A DNA stretch of 64,000 nucleotides from Ancistrus triradiatus (GCA_025084515.1 JAJAGP010003194.1:17339-81338), one strand, 5' to 3'. Numbered from the stretch's first letter, positions 1 through 10,226 are shown. Notes: generated from the letters alone by a model not told the origin. Translations and numbers: made by a program.

Positions 1-483
1 AGAGCATCCAGTAAGTAAAGCGTTACAGTAAACCAACCATGAGGTTATAAACACATGAACCAGTTTCTCTGCATCATTAAAAGAGAGGATATTTCTAAGT
101 TTAGCAATATTATGTAATTGAAAGAAAGCAATTTGAGTGATGTTGCTAATGTGCGCATCAAAGGAGATATCTGAATCAAATGCGACCCCTAAGTTTTTTA
201 CAGACGGACTGGGCAATATTGGACAGCCATCTAGATTTAGGATAGATGTAGCCAACCTGTCTTTCACAGCCTTGGGTCCCACTAATAGAACCTCAGTTTT
301 ATCTGAGTTAAGTAAGAGAAAATAAATAAACATCCAATCTTTTATTTCCTTTACACAGTCCTCGATTTTGTTGATTGTAAGGCTGTCATTAGTTTTGGCT
401 GATATGTACAGCTGTGTATCATCTGCATAGCAGTGGAAATTAATGCCATGTTTACGAATAACTGAGCCTAGTGGCAGCATGTA
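1..483 (-). pseudogene. L2 LINE reverse-transcriptase C-terminal region, inverted segment
   Basis: Read on the minus strand this encodes the part of an L2 (CR1-superfamily) LINE ORF2 that follows the YADD box: a CYADDTQLY-like stretch near 400-430, then KTEVLLVGPK-like and VKNLGV-like motifs near 190-310, then the DAEKLVH region. The same order is seen in the L2 copies at 31298-32379 and 50664-51440. The segment starts before the window and stops near 483, where the sequence switches to the 3' end of an L2 in the opposite orientation. It is a decayed fragment; the plus-strand reading frame here is only its shadow. Confidence 0.85.
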
Positions 484-810
484 CATCAGCTCCAGCCCCA
501 TCATACCCGGGCCACTTAATGTCGATGTGCATATTTCACATTTTATTTGAACTATGACTCCATGACTTTAGTTTCGTTCTTAGATTTATCATCTACGCCG
601 CACAAGTAGGTTGGGTCCCTTTTTGAGTCTTGGTCCTCCCAAGGTTTCTTCCTCATTACACTTAGGGAGGTTTTCCTTGCCACTGTCGCCCTAGGCTTGC
701 TCAATTTGGGATTGGACATAGATATTAGGAGATAATCTAAACTTATAAAGTTGCTTTGAGACAATGCTCCATTGTAAAAAGCGCTATATAAGTAGATCTG
801 ACTTGACTTG
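484..810 (+). mobile_element. L2 LINE 3' untranslated end with (CTTGA)n tail
   Basis: This is the L2 3' untranslated region. It has the conserved block ending in GTTGCTTTGAGACAATGCTC, then an AAGCGCTATATAAGTA-like segment, then two CTTGA units at 801-810. The same ending occurs at 26700-26981, 52500-52820 and 58300-58618, and in reverse at 30491 and 63667. Together with the antisense segment on its left it forms one 5'-inverted insertion. Confidence 0.85.
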
Positions 811-993
811 ATAAATAAACTATACACCAGACAAGACTATGCTAAGCACAAACACAGACTGTGAAATGGATCTGACAATGCAAACACAAATCACAAAAGT
901 TAAACAAGGCTATGCTAATATTCACATACAATACTAAGGTACACAGACAATGCTGATGCTAACAAACAAATGCTAATACAAACAGGCAATAAG
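811..993. other. No gene recognised
   Basis: AT-rich spacer with several scattered TGCTAA/GCTAATA words. I see no coding potential or known element. Confidence 0.6.
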
Positions 994-1723
994 TGTTTCG
1001 GTTCGCCATATTAAAAGAATGACGAACCGTGAAAACAAAAGAATAAATGGGTTAGGTCCCAAGTGCAGTTAGCTCCAGATGGAAGTAATGAACCGAAATA
1101 AAGTAAATGAGAGAAATAAATATAAACCGAAGATGAAACTAATAAAACGTAAAAGAAAGAAGGAACGTCGTAAGCGTAGAATGCCCCCTTTACTACTATG
1201 CTTACAACGTACCTATGCTGCGGCAACGCTTCAGCAAGCGCGTGCCGCACAAATAATGAAAACAAGCGCATGGTAATGTGCGGCACGGGCGCGGGAAACG
1301 AAGAGGACGAGGTTAGAAAACTCTGCGTCCTCTTCAAAACACATGAACACGTTGGGGACTGAAATCCGATTGCGAAGGAGGGGGGCCACGGCATGAGATA
1401 GGAAGGGGAGGGCGAGGCTTGCAAGCAGTGGAGAGAGCCCGGTAGAAAATAATCACATAAAAATAAACCAAAACTGGCCCTACACTAACAACTAGATCCT
1501 AGCTTACCGGGCTATCCCTTAATGGCCCCCATCTGAGAGTCTTCAAACTCCCAGACGTCCCGCCGTTCCTCAAAAGACACAAACAGAAACATGGATGACC
1601 GGAATGCCGTTATGAGCCGGGGCAGATTGAGTACGTGCATTGTGTCGGGCAGCCGAAGCGAATGATGCAACACTGTGTGAGCCCCCAAGGTGTGTTTATA
1701 TGGGCTCAACAACAGGTGTCGCA
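994..1723 (-). repeat. Long terminal repeat, copy 1 (left) of an LTR element
   Basis: This is directly repeated at 3112-3514. Shared blocks are the CGGTTCGCCAYATTAAAAGAATG start (about 999/3116), GAAGGAACGTCGTAAGCGTA (about 1163/3283), ATTATGAGCCGGGGC (about 1610) and GTGTGAGCCCCCAAGGTGTG (1675/3470). Copy 1 holds about 350 bp (about 1220-1585) that copy 2 lacks. A TATAAA-like word on the minus strand (rc of TTTATA at about 1696) suggests transcription leftwards, so this would be the 3' LTR. Boundaries are approximate, taken from where the similarity starts and stops. Confidence 0.7.
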
Positions 1724-3111
1724 CTTAACAACTAAAAGCCCAGGAAGGGCTGACACGTGTGCTCACGCAGCCATGTGCAGTAAAATACTAGCCACTAGCG
1801 GCCAAAGCGTGACCCCAGATAGAAGCCCCTAGGAACGACCAAAACCTCCCCTAGCCTGACGAACATGCTCAGGGTTGAGCGTGCTGCGAACAGGAAGACC
1901 CTGGTACGCGGGACCAACCTTAAAGCAGGGGCCAGCAGGGAGGGTGGGGCAACACACGCCAGGCACAAGGCTGGGTGCTGGCTTGAGGATAGCCACCAGA
2001 AGCTCAGGGGTGGAACTCAGGGCAAATGGCTCAAGACTGGGTTTAGATTCGGGGCCGGCCATAGGCAGCTCAGGGGCAGAACTCGGCACAGGTGGCTCTG
2101 GGGCGGGACTTTGGACAACAAGAACTGAGAAAAAGGTTGGCATGAGTCACCTGGCCTGGCAGATGGTAGAAAGCGACCGTGGCGCCAACGGTTGTGGCAT
2201 AGGGATCGGAAGTGACAACAGGTGTGCAGGGATAGGTACAAAAGACCTTGACGCAGGGAACGGTTCTGACGATCGGTGCACAAAGAGCTCAAGTATGGAA
2301 AGGTGTTAAATGCTCAGATTACGGGCGCAACATGCGCAAGTATGGAGCTAAAGGGCGCTAATTGCTCAAGAATTGAGCTTATTTGTTCAGGTTCAGAGCA
2401 TACAGGTGCGGCATGCTCAGGTACGGAGCTAGGCGGCGCTAATTTCTGAGGAATGGAGCTTACTTGCTCAGGTTCGGAGCTTACAGGCATGGCGTGCTCA
2501 GGTACGGAGCTAGGGGGTGCTAATTGCCCAGGAACGGAGCTTACTTGCTCAGGTTCGGAGCTTACAGGCGTGGTGTGCTCAGGTACAGAGCTAGGGGGTG
2601 CTAATTGCTCAGGGACAGAGCTTGATTGCTCAGGTTCGGAGCTTACAGGAATGGAATGCTCAAGATTAATGCTCCCTGGGACCTCCAACTCGACGGGGTT
2701 GTACTTGTCGTGCGCTTCATGCGACCGGGCCCGAGGAAAGATTTTATTCTCACCCGTGGGCAAAAGAATGCCCCACGGGGAGCAAGTGATGGGCAGACAA
2801 TCGTGGTGGCCCTTCACCATGGGAGGGATGGGTCGCACGGGGGGATTAAACGTTGGTCCATCAGAATTAGGAAGAACCAACAACCCCAGCACATACTTGG
2901 GTGGAGATCAACATCTACGGCGGCGGGGGCGGGGCGGCGCTGGAGGGCTGGGATGGACCACCGGATCCATCACTCTGCCATAGTCATAGGATGGCCCCCC
3001 ATAAGCCAGCTGGGACCCTGGTAACGAAACCCGCCGTCCGTGGCAGCTGGGGACCTCCAAACTGGACGTCCAGGAGCTAACGCTTGGTCATTTTACTTGT
3101 CGCATCGTTCT
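1724..3111 (-). mobile_element. Internal region of LTR element with proline-rich repeat ORF (array copy 1)
   Basis: This lies between two direct long repeats. On the minus strand the longest open frame is 2314-2892, with an N-terminal proline-rich stretch followed by 10-residue repeats of the type SSVPEQLAPP / SSVPEHATPV and a 7-residue SSEPEQ-type unit. A second open frame at 1829-2143 has looser APEPP/SAPELP repeats and ends with an NPEHVRQAR-like motif that recurs at 38350-38400. I see no reverse transcriptase, integrase or protease. It is therefore a non-autonomous or heavily deleted LTR element. The opposite strand is also open across the array because the unit lengths are multiples of three, so the coding strand is inferred from the gag-like context of copy 3. 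Confidence 0.6.
2395..2690 (-). repeat. Tandem repeat array, 30+30+21 bp higher-order unit (copy 1)
   Basis: Units begin with CTCAGG(T/A)(A/T)CGGAGCT. Two 30-bp units and one 21-bp unit form an 81-bp higher-order period repeated about three times, giving 27 residues per period on the minus strand. All unit lengths keep frame. Confidence 0.8.
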
Positions 3112-3514
3112 ATTACGGTTCGCCACATTAAAAGAATGATGAACCGTGAAAACAAAAGAATAAATGGGTTAGGACACAAGTGCATTTAGCTCCAGATTGA
3201 AGTAATGAAAAAAAAAAAAATAAATCAAAGAAATATATATATAAACCATATGTGAAAGTAACTAATAAAACATAAAAGAAAGAAGGAACGTCGTAAGCGT
3301 ACAATGGCCCTATTCACTACTACGCTTACGACATACCTCCACTGTGCCAATGGCGTACGGGACTGCGCATTAAAACGTGGATGACCACAATGCCATTATG
3401 AGCCGGGGCGGAGCATGCAAGTGCAGGCGTGGCGTCGGGCTGCCGAAGCGAATGATGCGACACTGTGTGAGCCCCCAAGGTGTGTTTATATGTGCTCAAC
3501 AACAGGTGTAGCCA
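3112..3514 (-). repeat. Long terminal repeat, copy 2 (right; 5' LTR if minus-oriented)
   Basis: Direct repeat of 994-1723 with an internal deletion. A minus-strand TATA-like ATATAAAC (rc of GTTTATAT, about 3484-3491) sits near the outer end. It contains a 12-bp inverted repeat with a 19-nt loop (3290-3301 / 3321-3332). The outer limit is put at 3514, where similarity with copy 1 ends. Confidence 0.7.
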
Positions 3515-3639
3515 CTTAAGTGGTTAGTGCGTTTAAAATTTGTTTTAATTTGCATAGAATTTGCTCCTTTATAGGGCTGAGATAGACTCCCCTCTTATTT
3601 CTTTTTCTTTGCTTCCACGTCTGTATTCTGTGTGGGCTC

Positions 3640-3815
3640 GGTGGGTACCATCGCCACCTCACAGCAAGAAAGTCCTGGGTTCAATCCTAGGGTGGAGCGG
3701 CCTGGGTCCTTTCTGTGTGGAGTCTGCATGCCATGACCTTGTGTATGGATGTAACCTTGTGTGTGTCGCTGAACACGGCCACTGATGCTGATAGTGACGT
3801 TAAATAAATGAATAA
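3640..3815 (+). mobile_element. tRNA-derived SINE fragment
   Basis: It carries a Pol III B-box-like GGTTCAATCC at about 3678, followed by the CTGGGTCCTTTCTGTGTGGAG body common to fish tRNA-SINEs, and ends in an AATAAATGAATAAACTT-type tail. A second piece of the same family is at 9836-9925. The 5' head is degenerate. Confidence 0.65.
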
Positions 3816-3960
3816 ACTTAAACAAACGTATTCTGTGCCCCTAGAAATTGAAATATTTGATTAATATGTTTGAGTTGATTGATGTTTTGGATTTTGGAGA
3901 AACAGTTATTCAATAATAAAATAATTTTATGAGTTGATTTTGTTATTTTCTGTAATCTCT

Positions 3961-3992
3961 TCTGCTTCTTCTTCTTCTTCTTCTTCTTCTAC
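3961..3992. repeat. (CTT)n microsatellite
   Basis: A run of TTC/CTT triplets followed by ACT triplets. Confidence 0.9.
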
Positions 3993-4515
3993 TACTACTC
4001 CTTCTTTCAGGGTAATAGCAGCTGGCAGACCAACTACATTGTTGCCACCTACGGAGCTCGATTGTGAAGCAAGACTTCAAGGTAGTGAATTGTTGTATGG
4101 GCAAAAACGATTAAAAAATATGATTTAAAGCAACCATCATGGGATATACAGTGGTGCTTGAAAGTTTGTGAACCCTTTAGAATTTTCTATATTTCTTCAT
4201 AAATATGACCTAAAACATCATCAAATTTTCATACAAGTCCTAGAAGTAGATAAGGAGAACCCAGGTAAACAAATGAGACAAAAAAATTATACTTGGTCAT
4301 TTATTTATTGAGGAAAATGATCCAATATTAAATATCAGTGAGTGGCAAAAGTATGTGAACCTCTAGGATTTGCAGTTAACTTGAAGGTAATATTAGAGTC
4401 AGGTGTTTTCAATCATTGGGATGACAATCAGGTGTGAGTGGGCACCCTGTTTTATTTAAAGAACAGGGATCTATCAAAGTCTGCTCTTCACAACACATGT
4501 TTGTGGAAGTGTATT

Positions 4516-5475
4516 ATGGCACGAACAAAGAAGATTTCTGAGGACCTCAGAAAAAGAGCTGTTGATGATCATCAGGCTGGAAAAGCTTACAATACCATCT
4601 CTAAAGTGTTCAGACTCCACCAATCCACAGTCAGACAGATTGTGTACAAATGGAGGAAATTCAAGACCAATGTTGCCCTCTCCATGAGTGGTCGACCAAC
4701 TCATAAGCAAGGCGTGTCATGGGTGGAGAGGTCACAAAGGACCCCAGGGTAACTTCTAAGCAACTGAAGGCCTCTCTCACATTGACTAATGTTAATGTTC
4801 ATAAGTCCACTATCAAAGTACACTGAACAACAATGTTGTGCATGGCAGGGTTGCAAGGAGAAAGCCATTGCTCTCCAAAAAGAACATTTCTGCTCGTCTG
4901 CAATGTCACATGGACAAGCCAGAAGGCTATTGGAAGAAGGTTTTCTGGACGGATGAGACCAAAATAGAACTTTTTGGTTTAAAAGAAAAGTGTTATGTTT
5001 GGAGAAAGGAAAACACTGCATTCTAGCATAAGAACTTTATCCCATCTGTGAAACATGGTGGTGGTAGTATCATGGTTTGGGCCTGATTTGCTGAATCTGG
5101 GCCAGGATGGCTTACCATCATTGAGGGAACAATGAATTCTGAAATATATCAGAGAATTTTAAAGTTAATTGTCAGGACATCTGTCCATGAACTGAATCTC
5201 AAGAGAAGGTGGGTCATGCAGCAAGACAACGACCCGAAGCACACAAGTCATTCTACCAAAGAATGGTTAAAGAAGAATAAAGTTAATGTTTTGTAATGTC
5301 CAAGTCCTGACTTTAATCCAATCGAAATGTTGTGGAAGGACCTGAAGCGAGCAGTTAATGTGAGGAAACCCACCAACATCCCAGAACTGAAGCTGTTCTG
5401 TACGGAAGAATGGGCTAAAATTCCTCCAAGCCGGTGTGCAGGACTGATCAACAGTTACAGGAAATGTTTAGTTGT
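4516..5475 (+). pseudogene. Tc1 transposase, broken (Tc1-A)
   Basis: The reading frame starts at ATG 4516 with MARTKKISEDLRKRAVD and gives the two helix-turn-helix (paired-like) DNA-binding segments of a Tc1 transposase. It then shifts frame near 4715. Catalytic-domain pieces follow in other frames: FWTDETK (first Asp, about 4945), MQQDNDPKH (second Asp, about 5217) and PDFNPIEM (Glu, about 5310). In-frame stops occur near 5083 and 5295. All three DDE residues can still be seen, but no continuous protein is possible. A full Tc1 transposase is about 340 residues, and the pieces span that length. Confidence 0.9.
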
Positions 5476-5493
5476 CAGTTATTGCTGCAAAGC

Positions 5494-5690
5494 AGTGTCA
5501 CAACCGGGGAACTGTGACCAGAAGGTCCAGGGTTCAAATCCCACCTCTGCCAAGCTGCCACTGTTGGGTCCTTGAGCAAGACCCTTAACCCACAATTGCT
5601 TGGATTGTAAGATTGTACCAATTGTAAGTCGCTCTGGATAAGGGCGTCTGCTAAATGCTGTAAATGTAATGTAATGTAAATGTAATGGAA
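5494..5690 (+). mobile_element. tRNA-derived SINE inserted in Tc1-A
   Basis: It has a tRNA-like head with a B box GGTTCAAATCC at 5531, a body around CTTGAGCAAGACCCTTAACCC, and a 3' tail GTAAGTCGCTCTGGATAAG...CTGCTAAATG ending in TGTAA repeats. That tail type is shared with L2-clade LINEs of the UnaL2 kind, which would supply the retrotransposition machinery (known for such SINEs, inferred here). The same SINE lies reversed at 7904-8104. Edges are approximate. Confidence 0.85.
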
Positions 5691-5914
5691 CTGAAAGCAA
5701 AGGGTCACATACTTTTGCCACTCACTGATATGCAATATTGGATCATTTTCCTCAATAAATAAATTACCAAGTATAATATTTTTGTCTCATTTGTTTAACT
5801 GGGTTCTCTTTATCTACTTTTAGGATCTGTCTGAAAATATGATGATGTTTTAGGTCAGTTTTATGAAGAAATATAGAAAATTCTAAAGGGTTCAAAAACT
5901 TTCAAGCACCACTG

Positions 5915-6845
5915 TATCTGAAGCCAAGTCAGTACAACTTCTTGTGTCTGACCATACCTGCAAACTGAATTTGACCTAATCGTAGGCTGGATATTATACA
6001 TATGTCTGCCATTAGTCTTGTGTTTCCACATACTCTGCCATAGGGTTTGAACATGCCTCTTAAAAAGTACTTTTGCCTCTGCTTTATGGAGAGGAATGGC
6101 CAGATCATATGCTGTCCATTTAAAAGACTGCTTATTTGCTATATCCACTGTCTCCTTCATATTCTACTTTAACATGCACTGGAAACCATAGAAATCTTAC
6201 ACTAATTGGAGGCCCGCAATTCCACGGTCCGACACTAGATGGCCGTATCGGCGTGGAAGACATGCAGGGATTAGGAGTACAATCATGGATGAGCCTACAT
6301 TGCCCAGCAGGTGCGGTGCTGATGAGGGTTGACGAGAAACACCTGCTCTAGGGACTATTTAAGGCTGTTAGAGAGCTGTGCCTCTCATCAATTTTTTTGG
6401 TTTAGCCTTTGCTTTTAGTGTGACTGGCTCCTTACTCTCATTATGCTTTTAGTGTTCAACCCTCTTAGTTACATGAGCTCAGCTCGCCACTGCTGCAGGA
6501 GTCAATGAGCCCAAACATTGATATATTATGGACAGCCTCCTCCCAATACAAACCTGGAATACAGGAATAAAAACATCTGCTGAGGTGGTTCCACCCATTG
6601 GTTGTTTAGATCCATCTCCAAACTTCAAAAAACTCATCCTTTGCAGATACTGTAACTGTTCAACAATAGGCTCTGGGAACAGCCAAGACAGAGTAACTGG
6701 CATAGGTTACTGACTTATAAAGAACCAAGTTCTGCAGAACCATTCTTTCACTCAGACACAGAAAGGTCCCAGTAAAACTGTGAAACTGCACAGTACAGTC
6801 ATTTATATCAGCTAACATATTTGCCCTGTACAAATATCTCAAGTA
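5915..6845. other. No gene recognised; possible LTR remnant
   Basis: I find no gene. The stretch 6200-6470 has a CTATTTAAGGC TATA-like word at 6355 and a downstream T-rich stretch, which could be an old plus-strand LTR promoter, but there is no partner repeat to prove it. Confidence 0.4.
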
Positions 6846-6965
6846 GGTCTATTCTTGGCCCACTATTATTTTATCTGTACATGTTGCCAATAGGTTCAAT
6901 TACTCATAAACATGACATGAGTTTATACTGCTATGCAGATGTTACACAGCTGTACATATGAGATA
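6846..6965 (+). pseudogene. L2 LINE reverse-transcriptase fragment
   Basis: A short piece of L2 ORF2. With one or two shifts the plus strand reads SILGPLLFYLYMLP-like followed by LYCYADVTQLYI, the catalytic YADD region of an L2 reverse transcriptase (YADD to YADV here). The flanks are not L2. It abuts the repeat array directly at about 6970. Confidence 0.75.
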
Positions 6966-6969
6966 CAAA

Positions 6970-7312
6970 GCCGGGCGGGGCCAACTGCTCAGGTATGAAG
7001 CTAAGGGGTGCGGCGTGCTCAGGTATGGAGCTAAGGGGCTTAGCTTGCTTAGGTACAGAGCTGGGCGACGTTTACTGCTCAGGTATGGAGCTAATGGGCG
7101 AGCCGTTCTCAGGTATGGAGTTGGGCGGCGTTAACTGCTCAGGTACGGAGCCCAGGGCCGAGGAGTGCTCATGTATGAAGCTACGAGCCGTGGTGTGCTC
7201 AAGTATGGAGCTAGGTGGCACTAACAGCTCTGGTACGGAGCTAATGTGCTCAGGTACGGAGCTAAGAGGTGTATACATATCAAGTGTTGTACATATCGAG
7301 TGGTTCATCTAG
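6970..7312 (-). repeat. Proline-rich tandem repeat array (copy 2)
   Basis: About eleven units of roughly 30 bp begin CTCAGGTAYGGAGCT, related to the arrays at 2395-2690 and 38800-39240. The minus frame 7072-7308 reads SSVPEQ/SSIPENG/SSILEHTT-type 10-residue repeats. No LTR pair and no gag domain can be recognised around this copy. Confidence 0.8.
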
Positions 7313-7319
7313 CTCACTA

Positions 7320-7620
7320 GAGGGAAAAAGAACCCCCTACGGAGAACTGGTGGTAGGCCAACGCCTACCACCTAATATTAATATTCTGCGGTGGGACTGG
7401 GCAGCTTTGCAGGGTCGGGATGCCATATTGGGTCCATAACTCGGCGAGTTATGGACCAAATCATCGCCGAGTTTTTGGTTCATCTAACGCTTCCATGCTT
7501 TGCATGTGCACCCCCAATGCTCGCTTCGGGCATATTCCGCTGATGAACTGTTGGTTCATCCCTTCCACCTGGAGCTAACTGGGATTGGGTCCTAAAATTC
7601 CTTTTACTCTGTGTTTTCTC
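7320..7620 (+). repeat. Hairpin-rich LTR-like block
   Basis: It contains two strong inverted repeats (7349-7372 and 7431-7457) and, at about 7565-7600, the CCACCTGGAGCTAACTGGGA..GGGTCC segment that also occurs near the 3' end of the solo LTR (about 28905) and in reverse in the LTRs at about 1050 and 3170. I read it as a diverged LTR piece linked to array copy 2. Confidence 0.5.
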
Positions 7621-7903
7621 TCTGAACTTCACTACTCACTCCAAGCTGTACTTCTGGCATCAGTTCCAGCTCTCATATCTTTACCAAGACCACATCATCG
7701 GACACTGACTCTCCCTCCCCTCCACCTATTGACTGAGATTAGGGGAGGAGGTGATAGAATCCTAACCCCCTGCTAACTATCAATCCAATATCTAAATATG
7801 ATTTTTTTAAATTCAAATTATATTGTGGGTTGTAGTTTAAAGAGAGAGTCTGATGGGAACTCAGTGAACTCCAGGATAGGTTTGCGACCCCCTTAGTGCT
7901 TGT

Positions 7904-8104
7904 TAACATTTACATTTACATTTACAGCATTTAGCAGACGCTCTTATCCAGAGCGACTTACAATTGGTACAATCTTACAATCCAAGCCATTGTGGGTTAA
8001 GGGCCTTGCTCAGGGACCCAACAGTGGCAGCTTTGCAGACGTGGGATTTGAACCCTGGACCTTCTGGTCCATAGTCCAGTACCTTACCTGCTAGGCTACC
8101 ACAG
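7904..8104 (-). mobile_element. tRNA-derived SINE, reverse orientation
   Basis: Reverse copy of the SINE at 5494-5690. ATTTAC repeats lead at 7904, the 3' tail complement CTTATCCAGAGCGACTTAC is at about 7945, and the complement of the B box (GGATTTGAACC) is at about 8044. The tRNA-like head lies near 8070-8104. Confidence 0.85.
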
Positions 8105-9835
8105 GCTAACTGGATATTGGGTTAATTGTTGTATGACATGTCAGTTATTACTTCCTATTTATGTCTTCCCTGAGTGTACTGTAGGTTCCATAAACATAAT
8201 TTATATTACCATGCTTCAACATTTTCATATATGACTTTTACAAACCTGTTGGATAGAAATATATTACATAAAAAAGTCTCTTTGGCAATTAAATGTAACT
8301 GACACCTTAATAACATCCATTGCTACCCCAGCAGGATTGGTTAAATAACCTAGGAAGGACATGGCTTGGGAATGGGAAAATGCACATATCAGCTTTAACG
8401 AAAAACTTGTGGCATTAATGAAACAGGTGCACCTGACATACATTGGTGGTGTGTGGGCAAATCAGGTTAAAAGATCAGGATATCATCCAGACACACTATT
8501 ACAAACTTCCCTAGAAGATCATGGGGAATGTCACTAATGAAGGCTTGGAAAATGGAGGACCCTGGTGTGTGAAGAGGCCCCTACATGTGCACGTCTTCCC
8601 AATTTCTCAGAGCTTTATTGAGAGCAACATTGCATGCTGAATGTGGGTGGTGGTCAGAGCCTCAGTAGAATCATAGACGCTGTTCCCAGCTCTGCTGACA
8701 CTCTGGGCAGGTAAGTCTATCTTAGGGTGTACTCACACTGAGTACGTTTGCCTTGAACCAAGCCAGAGCGTGAATGGGGATGCTCAGGCATACACTCTCA
8801 CTAGGTTCAAAGAAACGCTATCCGCCGTGCTTTTGTCATCACCATGCGCGCTGGCACAACACACTTCATGCTTGTACATATGTGATTGGGTTATTAGACC
8901 AAGCAATGGTTGCCCAGATCAGCAGCAAAATGAACAGGGAATGCAGGCAGTGGCGGTGAATGGTGGGGAATTTGAAAAATAAAGCTTACATTTGAGTGGC
9001 TTGGCAGCTCTATAGCTCTGGGTTGTATTTCTCCAGGAGAGCAATTATGAAAGGTATTGGCAATCTTGCAGACAAACTTGAGCTTGGATTTGAGATTTGA
9101 GAATATTGTTGACGCCTGTAGAAGTGACAGCTGAGAGTTTGTGCTGTTGTTCCTGAGTTCTCTTATGACCTGGGAAGCGAGGCGAGCTGCTCATGCTCAT
9201 GGAGCTGGCCCTGAGATGTGATGGCATGTGTAATAAGAGTTAGCAGGTTAAATATCACAGGCTTCAAGTTTAACAGTAAGTGGAACGGAATTAGATAGGA
9301 GAATCCAGAGTTCAAATACCAAACAGCAACACATCAGAGCAATGGGCTGAGACAGATATGAGGTTGAGGAATCTAGGCAAGGTGTGTGGTCTATGTAATC
9401 CATGAAATAATATCTGTACTGTTAAGAAAGTTAACAAATCAAATAATGTTACTAAAGGTGAATGCAGATATGGGGGAGTAGGTGATGAGTAATTAGTAAT
9501 CTAGCAAAGCAGCTCACAGAAATTTAACAGGGGGATTGTGCATGTGAATTAGCTTGAGAGGTGTAGTCCAGGCTTTAATTACTGTCAATGTGACAGGGAT
9601 AATTTATAATGAACTATAGTTCATCAGTGGGCCTTTATGACATTACAGAATGTTGTCTGGGTTGTTCAGTATGGTGCTGTCACTATGATTTGCCATTTAG
9701 TGATGGAAGTGAAGCAGGCACAAACGTACGGTTCATTCAGCTGTGAATTTATATTGATGAAGTTCAGTGTGAATTTGTAGTTTATTAATTTCAGCAAAAA
9801 TCAAACAAGGTAACACAAAATATCAATATGTAGTC
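8105..9835. other. No gene recognised
   Basis: I see no long open frame with domain-like content and no known repeat. Short open frames around 8770-8980 look incidental. Confidence 0.6.
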
Positions 9836-9925
9836 TTTAGTGCCCAGGTGGAGCAACCTGGGTCCTTTCTGTGTGGAGTTTGCATGTCCTCCCCACCAAG
9901 GATTAAGTGGATAAGAAAATGAATG
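9836..9925 (+). mobile_element. SINE fragment (3' part)
   Basis: It shares CTGGGTCCTTTCTGTGTGGAG with 3640-3815 and ends in GTGGATAAGAAAATGAATGA, a typical SINE tail of this fish family. The tRNA head is missing. Confidence 0.6.
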
Positions 9926-10226
9926 ACTGATGTTAGCGATAGTGCGTGTGTGGGTGTTCTTGTTTCTATTACATTGTCAGGACCAAATGTCCCTACATGG
10001 ATGGAAAGATCTGGCATCTTTAACCTTGTGGGGACATATTGCTGGTCCCCACAGGGAAAACTGCCTTTTTTTTACAGAAACTGCAAGTTTCTTTTGAAAA
10101 CCAAAAGAATCAAAACATTTGCCTTAGGTTACTAAGGTTAAGTGTATGTGTAAGTGTAGGTGTAACAGTAATTAGCTACAGTAATCATTATGTCAATGGA
10201 AAAGCCCCATCAGGATAGTGAGAGAG

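Larger units (their letters stand above)
4149..5914 (+). mobile_element. Tc1-type DNA transposon (Tc1-A), with SINE insertion
   Basis: The element has terminal inverted repeats of about 210 bp, starting CAGTGGTGCTTGAAAGTTTG at 4149 and ending with its complement at 5914. TA target duplications flank it at 4147-4148 and 5915-5916. Each repeat also carries an inner AGTGAGTGGCAAAAGTATGTG-type block. It encloses one broken Tc1 transposase gene. A tRNA-derived SINE interrupts the region just before the right terminal repeat. Confidence 0.93.

Noticed and set aside
552..827. Open frame across the L2 3' UTR (a similar one at 52550-52975 and 63585-63890)
   Set aside because: It reads through non-coding L2 tail sequence. 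The same peptide appears in every L2 tail only because the DNA is repeated.
2395..2690. CRISPR-like regular repeats
   Set aside because: Direct tandem units without unique spacers in a vertebrate genome; a protein-coding or low-complexity array.
2453..2983. Plus-strand ORF with CSGTELGG-type repeats
   Set aside because: It mirrors the minus-strand array. The gag-like context in copy 3 supports the minus frame, so I did not call the plus frame a gene.
5531..5541. tRNA gene suggested by a B box
   Set aside because: Only the B-box-like part of a SINE head; no cloverleaf could be drawn. The same applies to about 3678 and 8044.
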